A stretch of DNA of 64,000 bases from Isochrysis galbana. Taxonomy: Eukaryota > Haptophyta > Isochrysidales > Isochrysidaceae. Positions 23,301-34,325 of the stretch are shown in pieces; within the stretch, counting starts at the first letter, position 1, and the number at the start of each line of letters is the position of its first letter. The translations under genes and the position numbers were made by a program. Where the stretch lies: the NCBI GenBank assembly GCA_018136815.1, contig CM030941.1, forward strand, positions 3,925,559-3,989,558, written 5' to 3'. The notes under the pieces are model-generated. The model made no database searches, had not been told where the DNA came from, and saw only the letters and a list, made by a program, of their open reading frames with translations.

Positions 23301-24831
23301 ACACGATGTGCGAGTTCCGACGTGATGTTGCGCAGATTAGAGCCGTTGCCCGCAGCGAATTCTGAGCGCCGCTCTCCTCAATGATGATTTGAGCGTCGAC
23401 CTGCGCACGAGCATGCAGTAGGACGGCGACAGCCTTGGCGTGCCCTTCACAACTGGCGTGTATGAGAGGCGTGCGCCCGAGGCAGCACCGGTACTCGATG
23501 TTGACTTTCTTGTTGATCAAGCTCGTTAACACACTGCTATGCCCATGCCGGCTAGCAAGCGAGATAGGGTGCCGCACGCAAAGAGGCGTGATATCTCGGG
23601 GCTCCACCACCACAGCCGTGGAAGTTAGCAGCACTTCGACCACGTCTGCGTGCCCATTTAGGGATGCCCAGCCCAATGCCGTGAGTTGTGCCCCAACATT
23701 TGCCATGTTATTTGGGTCGGCCCCCCTTTGTATGAGCTCGCGAACAACCGCTGCATGCCCCGCCATGCTGGCCAGGATCAATGGTGTGGCTCCCTCATAT
23801 TCCTCGCGTTCCTTACCCACATGCGTACATATCATCTCTACGTTCGCCCCGGCATCAAGCAGGTGTTGGACAACGGAGGAGTGGCCCCTCGCACTAGCGA
23901 GCATCAAAGGCGTCCATCGGATCACCGCCCTATCGCCGTCAATACAACGGTCGGAAGGCTTGCAAGCCAAGAGCCCACTTACGGACTGCCCCTTCCCAAA
24001 GTAGCTCGCCAACGCTAGCACCGATTGGAACAGCGACTCGTCCACCTCCAAAGCGGCTGCGGAGCGATGGATCTCCTCAGCATCTTCTTGTAAAACGGCT
24101 CGAATCAGTGGTCTCGCGTCCAAGTTGTCCGCCACATGTGCGATGTTGAAGACCTGGCCAGGTGGATCGAACCCAATGAGACAGCTCGCCGTCTCGCCAT
24201 GGCCTTCGCTGAGTGCCTCGGACACTGCCTGTTCAATCTTGTGGACGTGACCAGCCGCAGCAATCAGTTGGCGGACAAGCGCCGTGCGTCCATGGCGGCT
24301 TGCATGCATGAGAGGTGTATATCCATCGTGGCTTTCAACATTCACGGCTGCCCTTGCTGCGAGGAGCCGATGCGCTGTCGCCACGCAGTCATTCTTGCAC
24401 GCCAATAACAACGGCGTGTGTCCTTCTGAATCTCTCGCCTCACAGTCCGCGAGTTTCTCAACCAGTTCAGCTGCTAGCCCAGTTGCGTGTTTGTGGACAC
24501 ATGCCCACATAAGAGCAGACCAACCGTTCTCAGGGTCTCTCTCGTGCATAATCTCTGGACGAGCGGCCAGGAGACAGCGCATGTCGTTGATCCTTCCCTG
24601 CGCGCACGCTCGGAAGAACCAAGCTGCCGTGCCGTTGACTCCGCCTCCCCCCAGCAACTGCGTTGGCAGCCACCACAGGCGAGTAGCCTTGTGGATGGCA
24701 AGCAGGAGAAACAGGCCGCGTAGCGAGGAGACAACGTGGATTAGGACAGGCATCTCTAGCAGCAGCATGATCACTACGCCGAGCATGATCTCAGCATACG
24801 CAGGCACGAGCCGAGAGCATAGGTGCCGCAT
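20320..24831 (-). CDS. Ankyrin-repeat / protein kinase / RING-IBR protein, single exon
   Basis: A 1503-residue signalling and probable ubiquitin-ligase protein in one uninterrupted frame. Residues about 10-55 are hydrophobic and may anchor it in a membrane. Ankyrin repeats (GxTPLxxA, VVxxLLxxGAxxx) fill about 68-580. A coiled-coil region follows (about 800-930). A kinase domain occupies about 1000-1250: LHRDIKPENVV gives the catalytic loop, and the usual DFG is DFD in CDFDLSVN, followed by an APE motif. The Cys/His pattern CGICF...CxEGHxxCRTC...PPCGAC at about 1263-1340 is RING-like. A second cluster CPRCKQ...GC...C...FCAFC..H..C at about 1390-1440 resembles IBR. The usual three-finger RBR order is not certain. 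Neighbouring genes have introns, this one none. Substrates are unknown. DFD could lower metal binding or simply be a family variant. Confidence 0.85.
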   Translation of the reverse strand: MRHLCSRLVPAYAEIMLGVVIMLLLEMPVLIHVVSSLRGLFLLLAIHKATRLWWLPTQLLGGGGVNGTAAWFFRACAQGRINDMRCLLAARPEIMHERDPENGWSALMWACVHKHATGLAAELVEKLADCEARDSEGHTPLLLACKNDCVATAHRLLAARAAVNVESHDGYTPLMHASRHGRTALVRQLIAAAGHVHKIEQAVSEALSEGHGETASCLIGFDPPGQVFNIAHVADNLDARPLIRAVLQEDAEEIHRSAAALEVDESLFQSVLALASYFGKGQSVSGLLACKPSDRCIDGDRAVIRWTPLMLASARGHSSVVQHLLDAGANVEMICTHVGKEREEYEGATPLILASMAGHAAVVRELIQRGADPNNMANVGAQLTALGWASLNGHADVVEVLLTSTAVVVEPRDITPLCVRHPISLASRHGHSSVLTSLINKKVNIEYRCCLGRTPLIHASCEGHAKAVAVLLHARAQVDAQIIIEESGAQNSLRATALICATSRRNSHIVSMLLDAGANPDLQDETGKTALVIAVEHKLHTAVRDLVQAGAAIELCPEQGETALDIAKRTHQDEVAKMLQDAQKHVESRKAIHDFRRSFLAETGRCLLDFWSPRTRLASFRQELRSKICEVLKMSQDARDAGEVCSSMPSVVRLLGSLSEETLLIQIGEDMSCAPILDEIAGGDSQEAQRERASTAALHELDLHQLLEDDWGEHARERDTSRRVRLEICKLRLAVLIAKEGCLEQALRSLATTVDGSGPEGGAADTHDPDDAAAATRRSSYSTQVKAEDPMAAVFHDAIRRFDDSMRSQIREMIAATRSDISHTRLRLHSLLDLVQRRNKAESLLFYLRLLQAEIDEARRCERTALRRVEDKEEKSTQSDLQLARLKRRYKDSREECERLCQRRDELFRGKLPTVLGVQDVGAPSNHPENSASYSPSPFPELLVRAQRIVHPIEALETLEPAARVRFDMEILLRRAGLICERDKSYETSFKDVRPMTSGKPSVKRGTVRGSEPVMHKVLKEYDFESYKKIERAIFASRLLSHPGIVPIESAFIEHRSSVVVIQMPLYEGGNMREWCQQHDLYTRIRAAQRVAEAVRFLHTNDMLHRDIKPENVVFDRPDAEGKPALCDFDLSVNHATLNTTLMRGTLLYLAPETSPTKESDMFSLGILLLDALFCGCDSQALTRWLQNRMGSRCDAATLQRIQFDLVSSADRRQDENLPEGLREAPEGLPQLVSDMIALDQAARPNAAAVASRLQAFLDLQTCGICFQDFQRGNGVVCAEGHIACRTCLCDYVKEMFALPAVEERGEDGGHVLCFMARSHPPCGACFSLHDVARHTTALAFNMLVRNANQLRLNGFQRDLERMREDWEREWAHKGVADTARRTIEELSSESCPRCKQVYFDFVGCAALECANPQCKAAFCAFCHLDCGRNAHDHVRACPLNPWKEYFIRDWTVFERIRADKRSKQVRAYLHTLSVEVRQDLSQNARIVALLEEHGLVHELEGG

Positions 24832-24955
24832 CCCTCTTCGGCCGACGGACCCTGTTGTACGACGATGAGTGTGTCTCTGACGCGAGGGACGCGGGGGGGG
24901 GCGGGGATGCTCGCAAAATGTGGCCTGGGCCAGGCCATCGGGCAGTTAGTTACCG

Positions 24956-25063
24956 GAATGGTGATCCGAATAGAATAGTGATCCGAATAGAATAGTGATC
25001 CGAATAGAATAGTGATCCGAATACGAATAGTGATCCGAATAGAATAGTGATCCGAATACGAAT
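24956..25063. repeat. 17-bp tandem repeat
   Basis: About six copies of AGTGATCCGAATAGAAT, some with an extra CGAATA. Confidence 0.95.
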
Positions 25064-26053
25064 AGGGGAGTCAGTCGGCCTGTCGCAATGGGTCGGCCGG
25101 TCATTCGGGGGTTTTTGCAGCGACTCAACGGGGACTCAACTTTGACTCAACTGCGGCGACGCGGCGACTTGTCAAGTCGCGCGCTATTTAGCGGATAAAG
25201 GTACCTCGCTTTTAAGGACGAGTCCTTAAAATAAGGACGGACTTCCATATCTGAGGAATAGGCTATGGTCACCTAATAAGGAGCCTACTTTTGATTTCAA
25301 GGCAGTTCCTGGCATGGTGAACTAGGCTGCTAGGCTAACAGTACACCATTCGCTCGAAAAATAGTATTTTAAAATAGTTTTACGAATCTACTGCTGGCCG
25401 AGCGCTTTCCGTCCTTAAAAGCGTAAATACAAGCGAGAGCTCATAGCGGCGCCACCAACTCTTGGGCGCATGTCGCAGCCTGACCCTTCTTCCCGACGCC
25501 TCTCCTCCTCCTTCTCCCGCCTTCGCACTGCTCCTTCCCCCGGGCTTCGCTTCTCGCGGGTGGGGGGGTGTTGCGGGTAGCGGGAGCACCCCATGCGGCA
25601 CGCTCTATTCTTAGAGCGCGCCTCCTCGCATGCAGGGGGAGCGTCTCCGACACACTCTATTCTTAGAGCGTGTCTCTCCTTCCGCCCCTCTCTCCCGGTT
25701 CCCTCGCATGCAGCTCCAGCCGGGATCTCTTCGTCCTTTCCCCTTTCCCCCTTCCATGCAACCCCAGCGGTTCCTTCTGTTCCCTCGGCCCACGAGGCTC
25801 GGAGTCGGAGTCCCCCCGCGCTCGCCCCTCGCTTCGCCCCTCTCCGACTCCCGGCTCCCCCCTTCGTTCCATTAGTCTTTCCTCTGTTCCTAGAGTTTCC
25901 CGTGTTCCTTTTCCTTTTCCCCGTCGCCCCCTTCTCTTGTACGTTTCTTGTTTCTGGCGCGCTCGCCCGGAAGCACCCCCTTCGTGTTAGGGGTGGGGAG
26001 GGGAAGAAAAAGAAAACCACAAATACAACTTTCTAACACCAAGGGACTCGTAT
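25064..26053. other. Intergenic stretch, no supported gene
   Basis: An AT-richer part (25150-25420) has inverted TTTTAAGGAC/GTCCTTAAA motifs. The CT-rich part contains two copies of CTCTATTCTTAGAGCG (25604 and 25655), itself a small inverted repeat. Confidence 0.4.
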
Positions 26054-26930
26054 ATGTATGTGCACTTCAAACACATCTTGCATAGGCGAATAGCTACGGC
26101 GAACCGATTCGCGGACGATCCGACATGCCGCTTTTGCGGTATAGCCCCTGAGAGCTCCACCCATATAGCCCTATGCATCGCTACGGAGCCCATCTTCGAA
26201 GTCATAGAAGGACTTCTAGGGATTGATCTTAGGCCGGGCTCTGAAGTGGCCCAACGTCTCTTTTGTTACCAGGTGGACAGACCTCATCGTCCCTCCTCGG
26301 GATACTTGGGCATCCTGGCGTGGAGATACATCCTCACGGACTTTTACAACATACAATATGGCAACGCGGACGGTAGGTCCGTTAGGTCAATCTTAAGAGC
26401 GATCCTCGCGAGATACCACCTATTAGTAACGGCGAAGGTCGGTTTCTTTCAAAGGCTGAAAAAACAACGCGAAAACATGGGGCTACACGCCCCGAGCAAC
26501 AAGCATATCCGAAAAATGTTAAGCCCTCTATACACGGTGGACAAGGATTTCAATCTAGGAACATCAGAAGACCTCTTGCAAGCGGCGAGAGGTTTGGACA
26601 TACGAATATCACCTAGGGTAGCGGAAGCCCTCTTCAGTGGAAACCTCAGCGGATATCAAATGAAGATCTTAATACGATATACAAGGGAGGGAAACCTGAG
26701 CCAAAGCAGAACAAAGGAGAAGCCACAGTCTCCCGCCCCCCTTCTCTCCAACTCCTCGCCGAAGCAGCGCGCGCGGTCTCCCCGGAACCAGCTTCTCCGC
26801 TAAAGAGAGAACTAGGGAAGGGGGAGGGCGGTTGAAAGGGGTTAGGTTTGGGTAGCAGGGAGGTTCACTAGCACACTGCCTCACGCCGCACATGTGTAGC
26901 GGGGACTTTTAAGAAGATTTTTTTTTTCTA
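26054..26930 (+). pseudogene. LINE ORF2 C-terminus with zinc-binding domain and 3' UTR
   Basis: Open frame 26054-26803 holds the RT zinc-binding motif CRFCGIAPESSTHIALC typical of the C-terminus of plant- and protist-type LINEs, then conserved IEGLLGIDLRPGSEVAQRLF and RYHLLVTAKVGFFQRLKKQR blocks. The 3' UTR ends CACGCCGCACATGTGTAGCG and TTTTAAGAAGATTTTTTTTT. It is the best preserved of four tails in the window (others at 15525-16252, 41010-41187 and 49250-49502). The catalytic RT core is absent, so it is 5'-truncated. Confidence 0.9.
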
Positions 26931-27488
26931 TTCGCGAATGCCACATCGTCCTCGCCTCTCGCCGCTCGCTTGACGTCGCTTTCGCCGCCGTCCTAGTCCT
27001 AGCCCTCGTGCCCTCGGCCCCAAGCCCGCCATCCCCATCCCACGTTCTTCCTCTGCCGACGGGCTTGAGCACCTGTTAGCGTCTCAGAAGTCGTTCCCTC
27101 CGCCGCGCTTGCCACAGTGCTGTGGGCCCCCCTCCGCTCATTGCCCTCAGACCCTAGGGGTCAGCCCACAATTCGTTAGATTGGCCGTTAGTGATTAGGT
27201 ATTAGCCCCCTCATCGAGCCACGCTCCCCTAGATCCTGAATTTGAATTTGCTACGGAGACGTTAAGTCTTCCATGGTGAAATCCCACAGGATTTGCGAGC
27301 CAAAGACAAAGAATCAACTATCACACGGGAAGATAATACATGATACCCCCTCCCGCCATGGGCCATAGTACAGGCGTCAGAAAGGAAGTATCCTATGATA
27401 TGATCCCAACTATTTTGCACCACCAACGGCCGCACCGCCCTTCCCCCCGCGCCGTGATGCGGGATGGGGAGCGAAGAACGATCAAACT
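26931..27488. other. Intergenic stretch
   Basis: Nothing recognised. Confidence 0.4.
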
Positions 27489-30462
27489 TCAGCGAAGACG
27501 GCGCATTCTCTCAAGATGATGCTCCGCCTCCACGAGCAACGACTTCGAGCGCATCTCAGCGGCATGAAGGCGAATCGTTTCTGCATCATCGGCTACAGGC
27601 CCTTCGAGCTGCTCTTTGACTTCAGCGATAAACTGTCGCTGGGTTGGGGGCGGAGTCTCAAGGGCCTGTGCAGCATTCAAGACGTCGCGAAGCGTGTTGT
27701 CTCTGGCTTCTTTCAAGGAGTTTCGCCTCTTCTGGGTTCGTGATTGGGCATCGAGTGCGCAAACGGCATGCTGTGCAACATTGCGCGCCGCGGCAACTCG
27801 TTGGCCAACCACCCATTCGTCTCGCATAGTAGCACGCATTTGATTCGTGCACCTCCCCAAGTCGTCAACCAAAGTGCCGTTCCACTCCCGGCTCAGGAGT
27901 CGCGGACGTTTTGGTATGTCAAGCGGTGCATCTGCTTCTCTAAGGAGATGCAGAAGCGAGTGTGCTTCGTCATATGTCGTTCGCCAAGCCTTTAGGGTCT
28001 CGGATGCTACCTGGGCCCGCCGTTGCGCGGCAAGAGTTGCCTCCGCTTGGAAGGCTTTGTGCTGCTCAATTGCGGAGCTCACATCTATGGGACGTAAAAC
28101 GCGATATTTGGCCTCACCATCGCGTGATGACTCCGCCGCGTGCCCGCTTCCAAACGGGTCAAGTCCGTGCTCCTTGCCACCACCACCTTGCACCGGCGGG
28201 GGCGTTGTCGATCTCACCGCGTCGTCTCGGCTACCGGCTGTCATCCTCGAAGGGACAAGACTAAAGGTGTGTGTGCCGTGCTCCCCTGGAACGTTGGTCG
28301 TCAATGCAGGCCGTTCCGGCGCCCAAGCGTCATCACCCATCATGTTGAGCTTGATTACGTCAACATCCGCCCTCCACACTATAAAGAAGGTCTCAGGGGC
28401 CGCTGTCGATAGCTGTTCGATCACCTCCGGCTCACCTTCTACTGTCATTTCGAGCCGACACATATGCGGCAGACCGTTGGGCAACAGCGGCAAGCCCTCT
28501 AGTTCCATAGTTTCGTCGAGCGCCTGCGGACCCATGGCATGGTCGTTGATGGCGGGGCAAGTGGCACACAATGTGAAGCACGTGCGGGGAAAGACCCATA
28601 ATCAAGGACAGCCGGAAAGGCCAAGGGCGTCGCGCACACCTCTTGGAGCTCGAAAAAGGACGCCAAGCTTGCAGTACATAGGAGCTCTAGGCACTTGTTC
28701 TGCGCACGGACCACCCGGACGTCGTGGCCCTTGCACAAACGGCTGAGGGCCTCCTGTACCGAATTGGCGAGTTCCAGGTCGATGAACCGAGTGTCAACCA
28801 GCAAAATCCGGAATACGGCCTTCATCTACATTGACATGCGGAATACTCGTGAGGCGGCTTTCTATGCGACAAGAGCACGCCACCATGTACTAGTTGCCTC
28901 ACCTCGCCCTGGACATTGAGGTGTGCTTTGGGGTTTGCGCCGAGCTCACGAAGCAATGCAACTGCGGTGGCGGCCTCCAACATCTTTTCGTCTTCGGTCC
29001 GAAGGATCAGGGTTTCTGCTCCGCTCATGTCACGAATGCCGGAATCAGATGGTACAGCATTGCCCTTGGCACGGTGCTGTTGATTGGTGCTGTTGATGTC
29101 CTGCAACTTCCACTCGATGTGTTTGAACAATTGGTAGAAATCGTCCGCGTGCTTTGTATTCGTGATGCCGATCTCACTCAAACGACGTGAACACTCCGCC
29201 CTATTGTTGTCGAAGCACTGGATGAGCTTGGTGACGGCTCGATACTGGTACTGCTCGGTGAGGCTGCGCACGTAACCTCTCCGGATGTCCTCATCGATGC
29301 AAGGCGCAAGCGCGGCTCTATGCGACACGAGCACATGGCATGGAGAGTGAGAGTAAAAGAAAGTAAACGTGCAAGTGTGCGAATGGCGGTCATAAGGCGC
29401 ACACCTAATAACAAGATACAGGAGGAGATCCTCGTCCGACGCTGAGCTGGCTACAACCAAGTCTGCCGAGGACGACGCGGTCGAGAGCGTCGTCGAGGCC
29501 CGATGCACAGTCTGCACCAATTCACGAGACGGAGAGGATGCTGCCGAACTTTCCTCACATGTTCGGCGGGGCGATGAGGAGTCCCAGAAGCTATCAACAA
29601 TCGACAGATCCGATTCATGTATTGACAGTTCATCTGGTTCCGTCCTGCATACAGCTGCGCCCATGCCCGACGAAAGTGTGATCTCGGGTGCAACGGTACT
29701 GTGGTAGCCAACATCGGGCTCGACTGGGTTGTCTTGGATAGCGGGCCGGCCCTCGATGCCTCTGAGCTTCTCGCCACAATCGTACCGGACAATGTGCACA
29801 ATGGATTGATTTTCTTTGGCAATCCCGTTCACCACGAGGCGGAAGACAAGCCCATACACCTTCGGCTTATGGTCCACATTGTCGATAGGTAACTGCAGCT
29901 CGGGGAAGGTGACGAAGAGGCTGCCGTCTCGGTCTTCTTCGAGCTCTGCGGTGCGCCTTTCTACTGGCGTGCCCTTGGGCTCGCCTCGGCGGTTCTTAAT
30001 GGTGAACTTCGGGTGCGGTAGCGGATCCGAGGCCGAGGCGACGCTTGCGCGCGTACCCTCTCGCTCCTTTGCCTTAAAGATGTGCAGCTGGACCTGAACA
30101 CTAGATTCACTCGGAGTGTGGCCCTCGAGACGGATCACGCCATCAAATGGCTGCGGGCGAGCTCCATTGGATATCTGATAAATACGTCTGTGCGGATTCC
30201 TGTGTGTGGGAACCACTAGCTCGAGCTCAACATAGGCAAGACGCAAAGTGGAGAGGGGGCAGATGGGCTCGATGGCCCTCGAAGCTGTGCTGCATGCAGT
30301 TAGAGCGGTGGATGGCGCGGCGGCAGCAATGGGGGAGTTGGACAGCGAGCGAGGTCGAGCAGCGTGCGAGCGCGCCCCAGACCAGCCTGCTCGAGCGGCG
30401 GCGTTGGAGCGAGGTGCGACCGAGCACGCGGCGGGAGTGGCGGACGACGAGCACGGCGCCAT
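27489..30462 (-). CDS. Large protein of unknown function, four exons proposed
   Basis: I join the following as one gene: 30462-29405, 29317-28903, 28825-28640 and 28523-27489. The introns are 29318-29404 (87 bp, GTGTGC...CATAG), 28826-28902 (77 bp, GTGAGG...TGTAG) and 28524-28639 (116 bp, GTGTGC...CGCAG). Phases agree at every junction and the product is about 897 residues. Residues about 75-240 look beta-rich (YVELELVVPTH, KVYGLVFRLVVNG) but match no domain I can name. A Ser-rich acidic stretch follows. The segment VFRILLVDTRFIDLELANS resembles the first strand-helix of an alpha/beta domain, possibly receiver- or TIR-like (weak). The last 200 residues are helical and charged. The first 87-bp intron is a multiple of three and could be retained. 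The N-terminus is low-complexity and its start uncertain. Confidence 0.55.
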
Positions 30463-30479
30463 CCATCCATATGATGAAC

Positions 30480-30584
<105 letters not shown>

Positions 30585-30869
30585 AGGGAGAGGGGGGGGG
30601 GGGGGGGGGGAGAGTGAGAGAGGAGGGGGTGGGACAAACGGCGGACTCTCTTCTCTTCTCTGCTCGTGATACTCGAGTAGAAGGTGGTGTTCACGTAAAC
30701 TCTCGAGGACCTTCCTCTCTCGCTCCTTCCCACTCGAACTCTCCGGGAGGGGGAGAGAGAGAGAGGCTCTCCCCGCCCCCCCCCCCGCGGTTCTTCTGCG
30801 CGATGGGGAAAGAAAAAAAAAAGGGAAGGGGGGCCCCCTCCCCTCGTTTGGGGGGAGGGGAAGGGGGGG

Positions 30870-31055
30870 GACATCTCCCTAGATGGGAAATACGTATTTA
30901 CAGACCAAATACATATGTATTGGGCTGTATTTGAAGCGTGTCCTGGGTAGTAGGCCTCGAATGTATTTCAAATGTATTTGGCCGGAGGCCAAATACATAT
31001 GTATTTGGCTGTATTTGCAGGCCCCTGCACCGTATTTCCCATCTAGGGACATCTC
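30870..31055 (+). mobile_element. Short TIR element, complete copy with 8-bp target duplication
   Basis: The element spans 30878-31047 (170 bp). It starts CCTAGATGGGAAATACG and ends with the exact inverse, CGTATTTCCCATCTAGG. It is flanked by GACATCTC at 30870-30877 and 31048-31055. The interior is nested palindromes (TTGGCCGGAGGCCAA, AAATACATATGTATTT) with no coding capacity. The 8-bp duplication fits hAT-like mobilisation. Confidence 0.9.
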
Positions 31056-31092
31056 TGTCTCTCTGTCAATCCATGAATCGGACCTGTCGACC

Positions 31093-31265
31093 CGACTTCC
31101 CGAGTCTGATCTATACCCCGAGTCAACGAGTCGATACAAGTCCAGCACGCGCCTGAGCCACCCCCAGTCGCCTGCCACCACCACCCACAAGCCTCCGTCC
31201 GCACTGCTCCGCGCCCTCCGTGCGTCGTGCGTCGTGCGTCGTCCGCCATGCCCGTGGTCACTTCC
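31093..31265 (+). repeat. Retroelement leader fragment
   Basis: Matches the reverse complement of 4750-4890 (CCCCGAGTCAACGAGTC, CGCGCCTGAGCCACCCCC, CAAGCCTCC), so it is a second copy of the Ty3-type 5' leader. It is followed by short frames of no recognised family. Confidence 0.65.
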
Positions 31266-31525
31266 AACATGGGTCCCAAGGACCGAGGAAAGCTCCATGC
31301 GCTCCCCGCAAGAACCGCGTTCCGCGCTAGCTGCCGGCGCGCCCTCGCAGGCAATCTCCAAGAGTGAGAGCAGCCTAGCTCTGACGCAAAAGGGGGGACC
31401 ATCGCACTCATCGCACTGCGACACTACGAGGAGCACAACGTCCTTGCGCCCAATGAGCAGTGAGGTGAACCAAACCATTTCTGCTCGACTATAGCATCAT
31501 CCTTAAGTAAAGTACAAAGCCTAGA

Positions 31526-31600
31526 TCTAGATGGGAAATATGGTGTTGGGGCCTGCAACTACAGCCAAATACATATGTACATATGTATTATGTATTATTT
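31526..31600 (-). mobile_element. Short TIR element, fragment in reverse orientation
   Basis: TCTAGATGGGAAATA followed by the inverse of the family's right half (GGGGCCTGCA, CAGCCAAATACATATGTA). It abuts the LINE 5' end at 31602. Confidence 0.75.
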
Positions 31601-31601
31601 C

Positions 31602-32698
31602 AAAAACTATTGTTATAGTTTTAGCGATGGAGCGCGCGCCGACCGCTCCCACCTCCCAGTCCCCCGCCGCCACGACGCCCCACCGGGGCCGCCCCAAGCC
31701 GCCGGAGCCGAAGCGCTCACAGGCCGCCCCCCTGACTGACAGCTGACAGCGATGTTGACATGATCCTTCCGCCCTCGCCGCCCCAACAGCCACACAAGCA
31801 GGGAACAGGCAGAGTCCTGTTCCCTGCAGACCAACAGGGCCAGCATCTGGCCCTCCCACCAGCCTCTGCTGCCGCTCCTCCACAACAAGGACTCCCCATG
31901 GTGGGTGGCAGCCCTGCTGCCACCCCCATGGAGGCAACTCCTACCGTCAGTGCACCCCTCGGGGGCGGGCACTTCACTCAACAAACAATCCTTGGAGCCT
32001 TTACGGCTTCCAACCCCTCAAACATCAATCCACAGAAGTCGTACGCCCAGGTGGCCGGCCCTAAAGGGAAGCAACCACAAGAAGCACAGAAGGCCCCATC
32101 TCTGCCCCCCCAACATCCACCGCCGCCCTCGCGCAAGCGAGCGGACCCGCAGTCGGAACCGAAGCCAATCCAAACACACAACACACAATTTGCCTCACCC
32201 CCCCATGATGATGAGGAGGAACCGGATGACACTCCTTTCTTCATCAAGCTAGCCCAGCTAGCTGAAGACAAGAAGGAGATCAAAAGCGAGGATGTAGCAA
32301 CCTACATGAAATTCCTTCTCTCAAAGCTTGAGGGTCTTGATGCCACCCCAGATGGGATGGATAAAGGACGCAAAGGTCCATGGATATTCTATGTCGATGA
32401 AGATGCGCACGACCAATTCAAGGCCGCATACGGCGATAAGCTTCAAGCAGCTCTCTCGGGAGTCCCACACGAGTTTGCGGTAACCTATGGCGCTCTAGCC
32501 GACTCGGCACCACGCAAGTCTAGCGCCGTCCGGTCCTCATTGAAGGAGGTGGCAACCTACATCGTATTTCGCATTTTCGACCCCGTAAAAGCTTACAAGA
32601 CGAAAACTCGACACCTTGCTAACGCATTGGAGCGCGAAGGGTTCCATGTATTACGGGGCAACCAACAACGTGCCAAAACCACGGTAGAAATATATTAG
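31602..32698 (+). pseudogene. LINE 5' end and ORF1
   Basis: Begins AAAACTATTGTTATAGTTTT. ORF1 starts at ATGGAGCGC (31627), loses frame near 31738, and reads open from the ATG at 31760 to the stop at 32698 (312 codons). The product is Pro/Gln-rich at first, then acidic (EEEPDDTPFF), then a compact domain (KGPWIFYVDEDAHDQFKAAY, HLANALEREGFHVLRG) that could bind RNA, as ORF1 proteins do. The same protein appears broken at 51150-51423. No endonuclease or RT follows: hAT-like sequence begins 30 bp after the stop. Confidence 0.75.
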
Positions 32699-32729
32699 AA
32701 ATTTACGCAACGGCCACCGGGACCCACGA

Positions 32730-34325
32730 TCATGCAGAGTGATGTGCAATGGAGTCACCCGAACGCTCCCAACGCAGGTACTTGGCCTTCATGGATGTTC
32801 CCATCATCTCAGCCCAAAGGAGGCGAGCTGAGTGTGTGCGAGACGCAAGTGATAACCATGGTGTTAGGAACTCCTCTACGGTGTCTAGGTGCAAGCGATC
32901 GCCCGTGTGCTGCAGAGTGTGTGAAGTACAAAGGATGTCAACTGCATTCTCACACAAGGTCACCAACTGTGAGCATGCCTTACCATTCGTCGAACAGCTG
33001 TCGCGCGAGATGCCAACAACTCTAGCGGGATCGAGACTCAGATTCCTCAGAAGGATGTTTGAGATGAGCCTATACAACCCGATGCCTTCCATGTGCTTGG
33101 CGGTGGTGACCAGTGCGAGCAAACGTGTGCTGACGCATTTGAAATCAGCGGGAACAAACCTAGCACAAACGTTGACCGCCTCGCCCAGCCGCGTCGTGCC
33201 GTCAAAGGAGATTGAGAAATACTCGCCCTCTATCTCCTCCTTGACTAGGGCTATCTCCTTAGCCAAGATCTTTGGAATGAATCCCTTCAAATGCGAGCTG
33301 TCGGCCATCGGGTGGCCAGCAAGCTCAAAGACAGGGCGCAACTCGTCCACCTTTGACAAAGGGATGCCGCTCTCAAGGAAGCTCTTCACGACTGTCCATC
33401 GAAACACAATTGTCCTGGGCGGCACAGTGCCACCTGCCTCAGATGGGTTGGCCCTGTAGTAGTCGGTGATAAACTCGCTCACCTCGTCCTCGTTCTTTTT
33501 GCGCTTTCCACACTCGATGACTTTTTGCTTGTGCTTGGAAGAGCCGATGTGGGTCTTGAAATTTGCATACTTAGCTGATATTCCTGTCTTACATGCGCGA
33601 CAAAACAGCCCGCCATCTGGCCCTAGCTGCAACGACTCGTTGGGGTGTTGGGCAATGCGTTGCGCAACGGTTTGCTTGGAGGGCTCGGGTGTCTTGCGCT
33701 CACCCGTCCGTTGCGCTCCCCTCACCCCTGAGGGGGGAGGTTTCTGCTTCATCTTGCGCGCCCGCTCATGCGCAGCAAGGGTAGGGCCGCTGTGATCCGC
33801 CGCCGCGTCAACCTCCACTGCTTCTTCCCCCTCATCCTCCTCCTCATCACTTGGTGGAATGGCAGACACTTGGACCTGACGAACAAAGACAGGCATGGGG
33901 AGGTGAGAAGAGTGGGAACGCTTGCTCCTGACGACTCACCACTCTCACAAAAACTGACCAAAAGCACATCTAGTAGGCGCGCATGCGGCGCACCAAGCCT
34001 GTCTTGTTGACCCATTTTCGCTTGCGCTTCTTGTCATTGTTGTTGTACTCCAGCTCCACCATGCTGTTCCCATACAACGTGCCGTTGCCCACAGTCATGA
34101 TGACGCTCTCACCGAGGGTCTCGTGCATGACGCGCGTGCCCACCTTGAGGATAGAGGACGCGGTGACGCGACCCATCTCCTCTTCGTTCTCCTCCTCGTT
34201 CGCCGGCCCAGTGTCAGGCTCCACCTCCTGTTCCATCCTCTCCGAGCACTCGCACGAGTTGTCGGTCTCCTCGTTGTCGACGTGGCGCCGTGAGCGGGAG
34301 CGGCTGCTGCGCCTGTGGCGGATGC
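32730..34325 (-). pseudogene. hAT-like (DUF659-type) transposase-related gene, 3'-truncated copy A
   Basis: Exons 34325-33994 and 33875-32730, with intron 33876-33993 (GTGCGC...CGTCAG) in phase 0. Exon 1 encodes an acidic stretch and a small domain (GTRVMHETLGESVIM). Exon 2 encodes a zinc finger of U1/BED style (FCRACKTGISAKYANFKTH...H), then FSISFDGTTRLGEAVNVCARF and ISRDSCSTNGKA, which resemble the first catalytic-Asp region and the D-x-A-x-N-x-x-A motif of hAT relatives. The C-terminal dimerisation region is lost. An acceptor-like CTTGCGCAG at 34326-34334 implies another upstream exon that I cannot place. Copy B at 40055 shares the exon structure. Confidence 0.65.

Noticed and set aside
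24956-25063. CRISPR array
   Set aside because: The 17-bp units are directly tandem with no spacers and the DNA is eukaryotic.
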